DNA of 64,000 nucleotides from Skermanella rosea. Its GTDB lineage: Bacteria; Pseudomonadota; Alphaproteobacteria; Azospirillales; Azospirillaceae. Shown piece by piece: positions 43,835 through 50,540 of this stretch (its first letter is position 1; each line of letters begins with the position of its first letter). Both the position numbers and the translations under genes were made by a program. The DNA lies in contig NZ_CP086111.1 of the NCBI RefSeq assembly GCF_016806835.2, positions 612,001 through 676,000 on the forward strand, in the 5' to 3' direction. The notes below the pieces were generated by a model, which saw only the letters and a list, made by a program, of their open reading frames with translations, was not told the DNA's origin and ran no database searches.

Positions 43835-45880
43835 TTACGCCTTGTAGTCCTCCGTCGTGATGGTCGGCGGACGCTCCGGGCCCGCATAGGGGTCTAGCGC
43901 CGTTTCCGTCTGGGCGATCACCCGGCAGTCGCCGCACATGTAGATGCGGTCGATCAGCGCCTTGTTGCCGAACATCCAATGCTTGCCGGCCAGCTTCTCG
44001 GCGATCCGGTCGATCGACGCCTTGGTGCCGAACGCGGTGCCGCAGCGGATGCAGTGGCAGGGTTCCTCCTGCTTCACCATCACGGGGGACCGCGCCGCGT
44101 CGGTGAAGTCGAGCCGCGGTTTCAGCCGGATCACCTTCTCGGGGCAGGTGTTCTGGCACAGCCCGCACTGGACGCAGGCATCCTCGGTGAAGCTCAGCAT
44201 CGGCCGGTCCGCGTTGTCCGACAGGGCGCCGGTCGGGCAGGCGGAGACGCAGGCGAGGCAGAGCGTGCAGCCCTCCACGTCGATGTCGAGGGTGCCGAAC
44301 GGCGCCCCCGCCGCCAGCGGCAGGACCGGCACCGGTTCCGGGGCGACGCCGTGGAGCTTTCGCAGCACCAGCCGCGACAGGCCCTTCTTGTCGCCCAGCG
44401 CCAGGAAGTTCTCCGGCTCGGCCCCCGGGCGCCGCGGCATGCCGTACAGCTCGGTGGTGAGCAGGTCGGGGTCGTCGGCCTCGATCAGCCCGACCCGGCC
44501 GGAGCCGAAGCCCAGGCCGGACAGCACCGTCTCCGCCAAGCCCATGTTGCGGGCGAGCGGCAGCAGGTCCTCGCGCGGGCGGGCGGGGACCAGCACCCGC
44601 AGCTCGGCGGCACCGTAGGCGAAGCTTGCCGCCAGCGCCTCGATGCCGAGCTGGGTGACCGAATTGACCGCGAAGGGGATAACCCGCGCCGGCAGGCCGG
44701 CGCCGAAGCGGGCCGCCAGGTCGATCAGGGGGTCGCCGTGGTCGCCGTCATGGACCAGCACGACCGCGTCGCGCCCGCCCGCGCGATGGTATGTCATCAG
44801 CAGGGTGCGCAGCCGCTCCAGCAGCGGCTCCGGCGCGGGCAGGGCATATGTGGCGGCCCCGGTCGGGCAGACCGCCGCGCAGGAGCCGCAGCCGGCGCAG
44901 ACATAGGGGTCGATCGCCACGTGCTCGCCGGCCGGCGCGATGGCCCCGGTCGGGCAGACCTCCAGGCAGCGGGTGCAGCCGGTCTTGCGCGAGCGGGAAT
45001 GGGCGCACAGCTCCGCCCGGTAATCCACGTAGCGCGGCTTGTCGAACTCGCCCACCAGGTCGGCGGCCTTGAACACCGCCTTCTGGACCTCCGCCGGGCT
45101 GCCGGGGTCGGGCCGCAGGTAGCCGTCGCGCTTGCCGTGGGCCGGGAAAAGCGGCGTGCCGCCGGTCAGGTCGATGATGATGTCGCAGGTGGACTTGGCG
45201 CCCCGCCGCGCCGGGCCGAACGCCAACGCCTGGCGCGACGAGGGCAGCGGGACCGCGTAGTCGTCCACCTCGATCTCGAACGCGCCGAGATGCCCCGTCG
45301 CCCGCGTGATGGTGCCCTTCAGGATCGGGAACTCCGCGGTGCGCGGCGGGATGACGCCGCCCGGCCGGGTCAGCATCACCGTGATGTCCAGCCGGTCCGA
45401 CAGCTGCCGGGCGACCTCGATCGCCTGCTCGTCGCGGCCATAGATCAGGGCGACGCCTTCCGACTTCAGCTCGACCGATCCGGCGGGCGGCAGGTCGAGC
45501 GCCGCCTCGGCGATCAGCGCCGCGATCTTCGGGTGGGCGTCGGCCGCCTCGTCCGACCAGCCGGCGCGCTCGCGGATATTGAAGAACCCGACCCGCGCGT
45601 CGGGCCGGGCGTCCTCGCGCTGCTCGTCGAACAGCGGCGCCTCCTGGGTGCAGGCGACCAGCACGGGACCGGACGCCTCGCCCAGCGCCGTGGTGAAGCG
45701 GTCCAGCTCGGCGCGGCACAGCTGGGTCGCGACGGGGGGCGCCGCGCCGGGGGACGCGCCGCACGCTCTGGCCAGTTTCTCGCCGTCCAGGGGCATCGTG
45801 CCCTCGCAATTGCATACGAGGACGGTGCGGCCGTTTACATCCATCGGGCCGGTCACGCGATCAAAGGAGAGAGGTTTCAT
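43835..45880 (-). CDS. Multi-cluster 4Fe-4S ferredoxin-type protein of the formate dehydrogenase locus
   Basis: A 681-residue cytoplasmic iron-sulfur protein. Two ferredoxin pairs are visible: CTRCLEVCPTGA and CAGCGSCAAVCPTGA near residues 305-345, then CTLCLACVSACPTGA and CVQCGLCQNTCPEKV near 545-585, enough for four [4Fe-4S] clusters. Further cysteine pairs (CHCIRC, CGDC) near the C-terminus may bind metal. The N-terminal 250 residues start with VLVCNCEGTMPL and include a Rossmann-like segment. Proteins of this kind occur beside membrane-bound formate dehydrogenase genes in alphaproteobacteria and may move electrons during cofactor assembly or turnover. It is divergent from the accessory operon by 62 nt. 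Exact role unknown. Confidence 0.85.
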   Translation of the reverse strand: MKPLSFDRVTGPMDVNGRTVLVCNCEGTMPLDGEKLARACGASPGAAPPVATQLCRAELDRFTTALGEASGPVLVACTQEAPLFDEQREDARPDARVGFFNIRERAGWSDEAADAHPKIAALIAEAALDLPPAGSVELKSEGVALIYGRDEQAIEVARQLSDRLDITVMLTRPGGVIPPRTAEFPILKGTITRATGHLGAFEIEVDDYAVPLPSSRQALAFGPARRGAKSTCDIIIDLTGGTPLFPAHGKRDGYLRPDPGSPAEVQKAVFKAADLVGEFDKPRYVDYRAELCAHSRSRKTGCTRCLEVCPTGAIAPAGEHVAIDPYVCAGCGSCAAVCPTGAATYALPAPEPLLERLRTLLMTYHRAGGRDAVVLVHDGDHGDPLIDLAARFGAGLPARVIPFAVNSVTQLGIEALAASFAYGAAELRVLVPARPREDLLPLARNMGLAETVLSGLGFGSGRVGLIEADDPDLLTTELYGMPRRPGAEPENFLALGDKKGLSRLVLRKLHGVAPEPVPVLPLAAGAPFGTLDIDVEGCTLCLACVSACPTGALSDNADRPMLSFTEDACVQCGLCQNTCPEKVIRLKPRLDFTDAARSPVMVKQEEPCHCIRCGTAFGTKASIDRIAEKLAGKHWMFGNKALIDRIYMCGDCRVIAQTETALDPYAGPERPPTITTEDYKA

Positions 45881-45942
45881 TGCGATCCTAGGGGAATGCC
45901 CCGATATTTGCGATAGCTTGCCATCTTCATGAGAGTGCCGCC

Positions 45943-46701
45943 TTGGCGTCCGATATTATCTCAAACTCCGCGCCGGATCCCGAGCTTCCTCCGATTTATC
46001 ATTCGGTAACCATACAACGGGGCAGTGCCTTCGCCCGCGCCCTGGCGGACGCCGCGGCGGGGGCGGAGGCCGGCACGCTGGTCTGGACCCGGCGGGAGGA
46101 CCGGCTGGACGCCGCCGTCGTGCTCGAACCGAACGAGCCGCTGGCGCGCTCCCTGCCGGTCTCCTACGTGGCGCTGCTCGGCCTGGGCGACGCGCTGGGC
46201 GCCCTGGGGCCGCCCAACATCCCGGTCACCTTCGGCTGGCCCGACCGGATCGAGGTGAACGGCGCCACGGTCGGCGGCGTCCGCCTGGCCGCGGCGGAGA
46301 CCCGGAGCGCGGAAGCCATTCCCGATTGGCTGGTACTGGGTATCTCGATCCAGGTCCATGGTTTTCCCGACGACGACAGCCCCGGCCTGCACCCGGACCG
46401 CACCGCCCTCCACGAGGAGGGATTCGGCGAGGTCGAGGCGCTACCGTTGCTGGAGAGCTTCAGCAGGCACTTCCTTGCCTGGATGAACAGTTGGCAGGAG
46501 GATGGGTTCGATCAAGTGCGGCATGCCTGGTTGAGCCGCGCCACCGGCTTCGACGACGTGATTTCGCTGGAGGTGGACGGCGTCCGCCTGTCCGGCGGCT
46601 TCAGCGGCCTCGACGAGTCCGGCGGGCTGCTGCTGGGGCAGGAGGACGGCATCCGCCACGTGGCGCTGGACCGGGTCCTGCGGGAACCGACATGGTCATG
46701 A
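45943..46701 (+). CDS. Biotin/lipoate-protein ligase-like protein (DUF4444 type)
   Basis: A 252-residue protein with a ligase-like core: LVWTRREDRLDAAVVLEPNEPL, SYVALLGLGDALGAL and FGWPDRIEVNGATVGGVRL echo the biotin/lipoate ligase fold, while the last 60 residues (ISLEVDGVRLSGGFSGLDESG) match the small C-terminal domain known as DUF4444. The canonical biotin-ligase GRGRxG loop is absent, so an unusual substrate or no ligase activity is possible. The start appears to be TTG at 45943 with a weak GAGAG site; no in-frame ATG or GTG is near. It opens the accessory run before formate dehydrogenase and may help cofactor attachment or maturation, which is inference from location. Confidence 0.8.
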   Translation: MASDIISNSAPDPELPPIYHSVTIQRGSAFARALADAAAGAEAGTLVWTRREDRLDAAVVLEPNEPLARSLPVSYVALLGLGDALGALGPPNIPVTFGWPDRIEVNGATVGGVRLAAAETRSAEAIPDWLVLGISIQVHGFPDDDSPGLHPDRTALHEEGFGEVEALPLLESFSRHFLAWMNSWQEDGFDQVRHAWLSRATGFDDVISLEVDGVRLSGGFSGLDESGGLLLGQEDGIRHVALDRVLREPTWS

Positions 46702-47204
46702 CCCGGTTGCCGCGGACCATCCGGCTCGACGCCTCCGATGCGGCGATCTTCGAGCGCGCGGCCGAACCGGGCGAATGGGCGGTGCCCGGCGCCTTCATGT
46801 TCGTCCATGCCGATCCGGCCGTGCTGAAGGGCAAGGCCCGGCAGGCCTTCGCCAACGGCTTTCTGGGAACATCCAGCTTCGGCTGGTCCACCCTGGTGGC
46901 GGTCGGCGAGGCGGACGAGGCCGAGGCGGCGGCCGTGGTCGAGGCGCTGGCCGACCGCTTCGTCGCGGAGTTCGGCGCGCCAGACCGGGCTTCCGCCCTG
47001 GCCGCCGCGCGCGAGGAGGTGGAGTTCGCCGCCGGGCTGTGCGGGCATCCGGTCAACACGCTGCTGGCGGTCAGCCGGGAGTTCGGGCCCGACGGCGACA
47101 TCCGCGAGAGCTTCCGGGTGATCGAGCCCAGGACGGAGAAACCCCATGCGCCGATCTGGACCATCGTTCCGGACGGCATACCGGATCAGGAAGAGGGAAA
47201 CTGA
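46692..47204 (+). CDS. DUF6505-type protein of the formate dehydrogenase locus
   Basis: A 170-residue soluble protein without signal or membrane segments. It starts at the ATG at 46692, overlapping the end of the ligase-like gene by 10 nt; a second ATG at 46698 is possible. The sequence LPRTIRLDASDAAIFERAAE, a central GTSSFGWSTLVAV and RESFRVIEPRTEKPHAPIW are what I recall for the uncharacterised DUF6505 group, which travels with formate dehydrogenase genes. Two short helical stretches rich in Ala/Glu lie in the middle. No catalytic motif is evident. Tight packing with its neighbours suggests a shared transcript. Confidence 0.8.
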   Translation: MVMTRLPRTIRLDASDAAIFERAAEPGEWAVPGAFMFVHADPAVLKGKARQAFANGFLGTSSFGWSTLVAVGEADEAEAAAVVEALADRFVAEFGAPDRASALAAAREEVEFAAGLCGHPVNTLLAVSREFGPDGDIRESFRVIEPRTEKPHAPIWTIVPDGIPDQEEGN

Positions 47205-47205
47205 C

Positions 47206-48231
47206 TTGACCGCCGATTTCTGGCTGAGTTCCGGCCATCACCTGCTCGACCGCACGCCCGAGGGCCGGCTGGAGGTCACCGACGATTTCCTGCGCGCCTA
47301 TCTCGCGCGGCCGGAGATCCGCCCGGTGGAGGAGTCCTGCGCTGCCGAGCTGGCGCTGCACCGGTCCCTGCTCGCCAACCCCCGGGCGGAAGTGCCGCCC
47401 GAGCGGCTGGCCTCGCTGGGCGATCCCGATGCGCGCGAGAACTACGCGGTCTGGCTGGGCTTCCGCGACACCCTCGCGGCCCATTCCACCCTGGAGGAGG
47501 GCTATCTGGCGCTGGTCCGCGGCGGCACCGGGCGGGTGCCCGCGCTGTTCATCGACCAGCTCGTCCACCTGATCCTGCGCACGATGCTGGACGGCTGCGG
47601 GGACCCGATGCGCGTGCGGGCGGCCGAGCTGCTGTTCCGGCCGCAGCGGGTCAACATCCAGGACGGCGCGGTCCTGGTGGCCGACGAGGAGACCGTGGAC
47701 CAGCGCACCCGCGACGGCGGCTTCGGTTCGCTCGGCCGGCTGCTGTCGGAGAACGGCACCGCCGTGCGCGGAGTCGACCTCGACGTCATGACCGAGGCCA
47801 ACGCCGGCCTCTACTGGGAGCGCAGCGACCGCTTCGACATGGTGCTTGAGGTAGGCTTCCCGAAGCCCGGCCTGGACGCGCTGTGCCGCGTGCTGGAGCA
47901 GTGGGTCCGCCACCTGCTGGGCGTCGGCGTCCGCATCCACCCGGTCCAGCAGATCCGGGACGAGCGCTGGGTCTGGCATGTCGGCCTGGACGGCGAGGCG
48001 ACCGCGATCATGAACGCGCTCTACAACGGGGAGGAGGTGGACGATGCGACCATGGCCCGCGTGCTGGCCCTGTTCCGGCTGGAGTTCGAGGACCCCGCCG
48101 CCATGCTCCCCCGCGTCGCCGGCCGGCCGGTCTACATGGCGATGGCGATGACCGGAGACCGCAAGCTCCGCTTGAAACCGCAGAACCTGCTGGTCAATCT
48201 CCCCTTGGCGGAAGGAGGGCGGGGAGCATGA
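47206..48231 (+). CDS. DUF6352-type protein of the formate dehydrogenase locus
   Basis: A 341-residue soluble protein starting with TTG at 47206, one base after the stop of the previous gene; AAGAGGGAAA upstream is a good ribosome site, which supports the TTG. It begins TADFWLSSGHHLLDRTPEGR and contains ENYAVWLGFRDTLAAHSTLE, PALFIDQLVHLILRTMLDG and WVWHVGLDGEATAIMNALYNG split over the C-terminal third. I recognise it as the DUF6352 group, of unknown function, always in this neighbourhood. Mostly helical; no metal-binding cysteine motif is seen. Its TGA overlaps the next ATG. Confidence 0.8.
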   Translation: MTADFWLSSGHHLLDRTPEGRLEVTDDFLRAYLARPEIRPVEESCAAELALHRSLLANPRAEVPPERLASLGDPDARENYAVWLGFRDTLAAHSTLEEGYLALVRGGTGRVPALFIDQLVHLILRTMLDGCGDPMRVRAAELLFRPQRVNIQDGAVLVADEETVDQRTRDGGFGSLGRLLSENGTAVRGVDLDVMTEANAGLYWERSDRFDMVLEVGFPKPGLDALCRVLEQWVRHLLGVGVRIHPVQQIRDERWVWHVGLDGEATAIMNALYNGEEVDDATMARVLALFRLEFEDPAAMLPRVAGRPVYMAMAMTGDRKLRLKPQNLLVNLPLAEGGRGA

Positions 48232-48788
48232 ACACCGAAACGAAGTCCGGAACCCCCCTGCCGAGCGACCGGATGACGGTCGGCGTGGTCGTGGATCATC
48301 GCCGGATCGACCATCCCTGGCAATCCCACCGCTGGCAGCCGGTCGCCGTGCTGCCCGGCGCGCCGGCGGCGCCCGCCTGGACCGTCCTCGGCCAGGGGGA
48401 GGGCTGGGTCCGCTACCTGGCCGGCACGGCCGAGCTCGCCCTTTATCCCGGCGAGACCGAAACCTACGTCTACAACCTGGAAAGCCCCGAACCCGCGATC
48501 TACGTCGTTCTGCGCAAGAGCGACGACGAGCGCGGCGTCCGGCTGCTCGGCGCCACCGTCGACCCCGGCGAGGCCCATGCCCACGCCGACACCGGCGACG
48601 ATCTGGTCGAGGCCCTGCCGCTGCCCGGCATCGTCCGCGACTGGATGGCGGCTTTCGTCGCGGTCCACCATGTCCCCCGCACGAAATGGAAGCGCAAGCG
48701 CGATCGCGTCGATCCCGAGGCCATGGCGATCCGGGTGCCGGGGCAGGGGCGGTTCGAAAGCTCGGAAGAGGACGACGATGACGAGTGA
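48228..48788 (+). CDS. DUF3305-type protein of the formate dehydrogenase locus
   Basis: A 186-residue soluble protein. The opening [19 protein letters not shown] and [10 protein letters not shown], then [20 protein letters not shown] and [20 protein letters not shown], are characteristic of DUF3305. The C-terminus is acidic (EEDDDDE). ATG at 48228 overlaps the stop of the preceding gene (ATGA) and has GGGGAG upstream, so translation is coupled. It also overlaps the next gene by 11 nt. Proteins of this family are found beside DUF3306 and formate dehydrogenase genes; the function is unknown. Confidence 0.85.
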   Translation: MNTETKSGTPLPSDRMTVGVVVDHRRIDHPWQSHRWQPVAVLPGAPAAPAWTVLGQGEGWVRYLAGTAELALYPGETETYVYNLESPEPAIYVVLRKSDDERGVRLLGATVDPGEAHAHADTGDDLVEALPLPGIVRDWMAAFVAVHHVPRTKWKRKRDRVDPEAMAIRVPGQGRFESSEEDDDDE

Positions 48789-49434
48789 TCGCGAGGAAGG
48801 CTTTCTCGGCCGCTGGGCGCGGCTGAAGAAGCGGTCGGCGGTGCCGGAGGCCGAGCCGGCCCCCGATCCCGTGCCGGCGGAGAACGCCGCCCAATCTACC
48901 GCCCAGGACACCGGGCCGGCCGCGCCGGAGGAGCCGTTCGATCCGGCGTCGCTGCCCGCCCTCGACACCCTGGACTCGGCCAGCGACTACACCGCCTTCC
49001 TGAAGCCCGGCGTCCCGCGCGAGCTGCGGACCCTGGCGCTCCGGCGCGCCTGGGTGACCGATCCGGCGATCACCGGCTACAAGACGCTGGCCGACTACGA
49101 CTGGGACTTCAACGCGCCGGGCTACGGCGCGCTGAGGGTGACCGACGATGTCGCCGACTTGGCGCGGCGGGCGTTCGGACTGCTCGACCCGGAGAAGAAG
49201 CCCGCTCCCGGACCGCAGCCCGAGCCGGAGCCTGAACCGGAATCCGAAGCCGCCCCCGTCCTGACCGCCGGGACCGCGCCCGAGCCGCTGCCCGTGCTGG
49301 AGCCCGAGCCGCCGCCCATGCCCGAGCCCGGGCCGCCGCCCATGCCCGAGCCCGGGCCGCCGCCCATGCCTGAACCTGAGCCTGAACCGTCACCGGCCCG
49401 CCGACGCCGCCATGGCGGCGCCGTGCCGTCGTAG
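48778..49434 (+). CDS. DUF3306-type protein with Pro/Glu-rich tail
   Basis: A 218-residue protein. [13 protein letters not shown] at the start and [20 protein letters not shown] with [19 protein letters not shown], then [14 protein letters not shown], are the DUF3306 hallmarks. From about residue 140 the sequence is Pro/Glu-rich and contains a repeated MPEPGPPP unit, and the protein ends in a basic RRRRHGG segment. It is coupled to the DUF3305 gene by an 11-nt overlap. The tail is longer than I would expect for the family and is likely disordered. A 176-nt gap with a promoter follows, so this gene probably ends the first accessory transcript. Confidence 0.85.
   Translation: MTSDREEGFLGRWARLKKRSAVPEAEPAPDPVPAENAAQSTAQDTGPAAPEEPFDPASLPALDTLDSASDYTAFLKPGVPRELRTLALRRAWVTDPAITGYKTLADYDWDFNAPGYGALRVTDDVADLARRAFGLLDPEKKPAPGPQPEPEPEPESEAAPVLTAGTAPEPLPVLEPEPPPMPEPGPPPMPEPGPPPMPEPEPEPSPARRRRHGGAVPS
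49318..49377 (+). repeat. 24-bp coding tandem repeat, 2.5 copies
   Basis: Identical 24-bp units at 49318-49341 and 49342-49365, plus a partial third, encode MPEPGPPP repeats in the DUF3306-type protein. Units keep the reading frame. Confidence 0.88.
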
Positions 49435-49453
49435 GCCGGCCTTCCCTTCGCTA

Positions 49454-49482
49454 TTGCCGAACCTTTACAATTTTTATACATT
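49454..49482 (+). promoter_or_regulatory. Sigma-70-like promoter ahead of torD and the formate dehydrogenase genes
   Basis: TTGCCG at 49454-49459 and TACATT at 49477-49482 are separated by 17 nt within an AT-rich patch. It would start transcription near 49489, about 120 nt before the torD start, and give torD-fdh a transcript separate from the upstream accessory genes. Confidence 0.55.
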
Positions 49483-49554
49483 TAGCGCAGTCTCGAAAGG
49501 ATGAGTCGGCGTAGCTTTGTTGCGCCGCGGTATATTCATTCGGGAAGCGGGCGG

Positions 49555-49572
49555 AAAGATTTTTTAATCTTT
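49555..49572 (+). promoter_or_regulatory. AT-rich inverted repeat in the torD leader
   Basis: AAAGATT (49555-49561) and AATCTTT (49566-49572) are perfect inverted arms around TTTT, followed by TTCTCC. It could be a weak intrinsic terminator/attenuator or a protein-binding dyad. It stands out from the GC-rich surroundings and sits 38 nt before the torD start. Confidence 0.45.
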
Positions 49573-49610
49573 TCTCCTTAATATGATTGGTAACTGACTC
49601 CGGTGATGAC

Positions 49611-50201
49611 TTGAGCGCTGACATCGACGAAGGTGACCTGTTGCGGGCGCAGTGCTACGGCCTGCTCGCCCAACTTCTGGTCGGGCCTCCGGCGCAGGAC
49701 CTCCTGACGCGCGTGGCGGCGCTTCGGGGGGACGACACGGCTTTCGGCAAGGCCCTGTCCCGGCTGGCCTCGGCCGCCGCCGAAAGCGATGCGGCCATTG
49801 CCGAGCGGGAGTATTTCGCGCTCTTCATCGGCGTCGCGCGGGGTGAGCTGGTGCCTTACGCCTCCTACTACCTGACGGGTTTCCTCAACGAGAAGCCGCT
49901 GGCCCGCCTGCGCGCCGACATGCAGGGCTTCGGCATCGCCCGCCGGGCCGACGTGTCGGAGCCGGAGGACCATATCGCCTCCGTCTGCGAGATGATGGCC
50001 GGCCTGATCCTGGGCAGCTTCGGCGCGCCGGCCGATCTGGCCACCCAGCGCCGCTTCTACGACCGGCATCTCGCCCCGTGGGCCGCGCGCTTCTTCGGGG
50101 ACGTGGAAAACGCGCAGTCGGCGGTGCTGTACCGCCCCGTGGGAGAGATCGGCCGGCTCTTCATCGCGATCGAGACCGAAGCCTTCACCATGTCCACCTG
50201 A
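49611..50201 (+). CDS. TorD/DmsD-family chaperone for the formate dehydrogenase
   Basis: A 196-residue all-helical cytoplasmic chaperone that binds a molybdoenzyme precursor, and often its Tat signal, until cofactor loading is complete. RAQCYGLLAQLLVGPP, EREYFALFIGVARGELVPY, and the signature EPEDHIASVCEMMAGLI near residue 115 (E-P-x-D-H) identify the family. The likely start is TTG at 49611 behind GGTGAT; a second TTG at 49587 would add eight residues but has no ribosome site. No ATG or GTG in frame is available. It is followed by a Tat peptide gene and the catalytic subunit, so its client is almost certainly that enzyme. Confidence 0.9.
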   Translation: MSADIDEGDLLRAQCYGLLAQLLVGPPAQDLLTRVAALRGDDTAFGKALSRLASAAAESDAAIAEREYFALFIGVARGELVPYASYYLTGFLNEKPLARLRADMQGFGIARRADVSEPEDHIASVCEMMAGLILGSFGAPADLATQRRFYDRHLAPWAARFFGDVENAQSAVLYRPVGEIGRLFIAIETEAFTMST

Positions 50202-50326
50202 TTTTTTGAAGTCCAGGCCGATCAAGTCAGAGTACCGGCCAGATATAGCCAGTTAGTCCCAAATAAAAAGAAAATGGCAGGCAGTTGGAGCATGACGCTG
50301 AACATTCGACACGAAGGAGCATGGGG

Positions 50327-50527
50327 ATGAGCGCCAAGGGCAAGGCGGATGGACTGGAACGCCGCGAGTTCCTGCGGGTGATGGGGGTGGGCGCCGCCGG
50401 TGCCGCCGCCGCTCCGCTCCTCGCCGCCGGGACGGCCGAAGCCGCGGAAACGCCGGAGCAGCGCGTCAAGCAGCGCTACCGCGAGACCGACCACGTCAAG
50501 AAATATTACGAAACCAATCGGTTCTGA
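50327..50527 (+). CDS. Small Tat-signal protein of the formate dehydrogenase region
   Basis: A 66-residue protein consisting of a twin-arginine signal (ERREFLRVMGVGAAG, arginines near residues 11-12), an Ala-rich hydrophobic stretch and a short basic tail ending HVKKYYETNRF. Such peptides are a known family next to formate dehydrogenase alpha genes (called FdhX or formate-region Tat target in annotation systems), with no proven function. I chose the ATG at 50327 because AAGGAG lies 7 nt upstream; the ATG at 50321 is too close to it. It is 13 nt before the alpha subunit gene. Confidence 0.9.
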   Translation: MSAKGKADGLERREFLRVMGVGAAGAAAAPLLAAGTAEAAETPEQRVKQRYRETDHVKKYYETNRF

Positions 50528-50540
50528 CGGGAGCCACGCC

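Noticed and set aside
50201-50326. FNR box ahead of the Tat peptide gene (TTGA and TCAA seen)
   Set aside because: The half-sites are 12 nt apart instead of 6, so they cannot form a standard FNR/FixK site.
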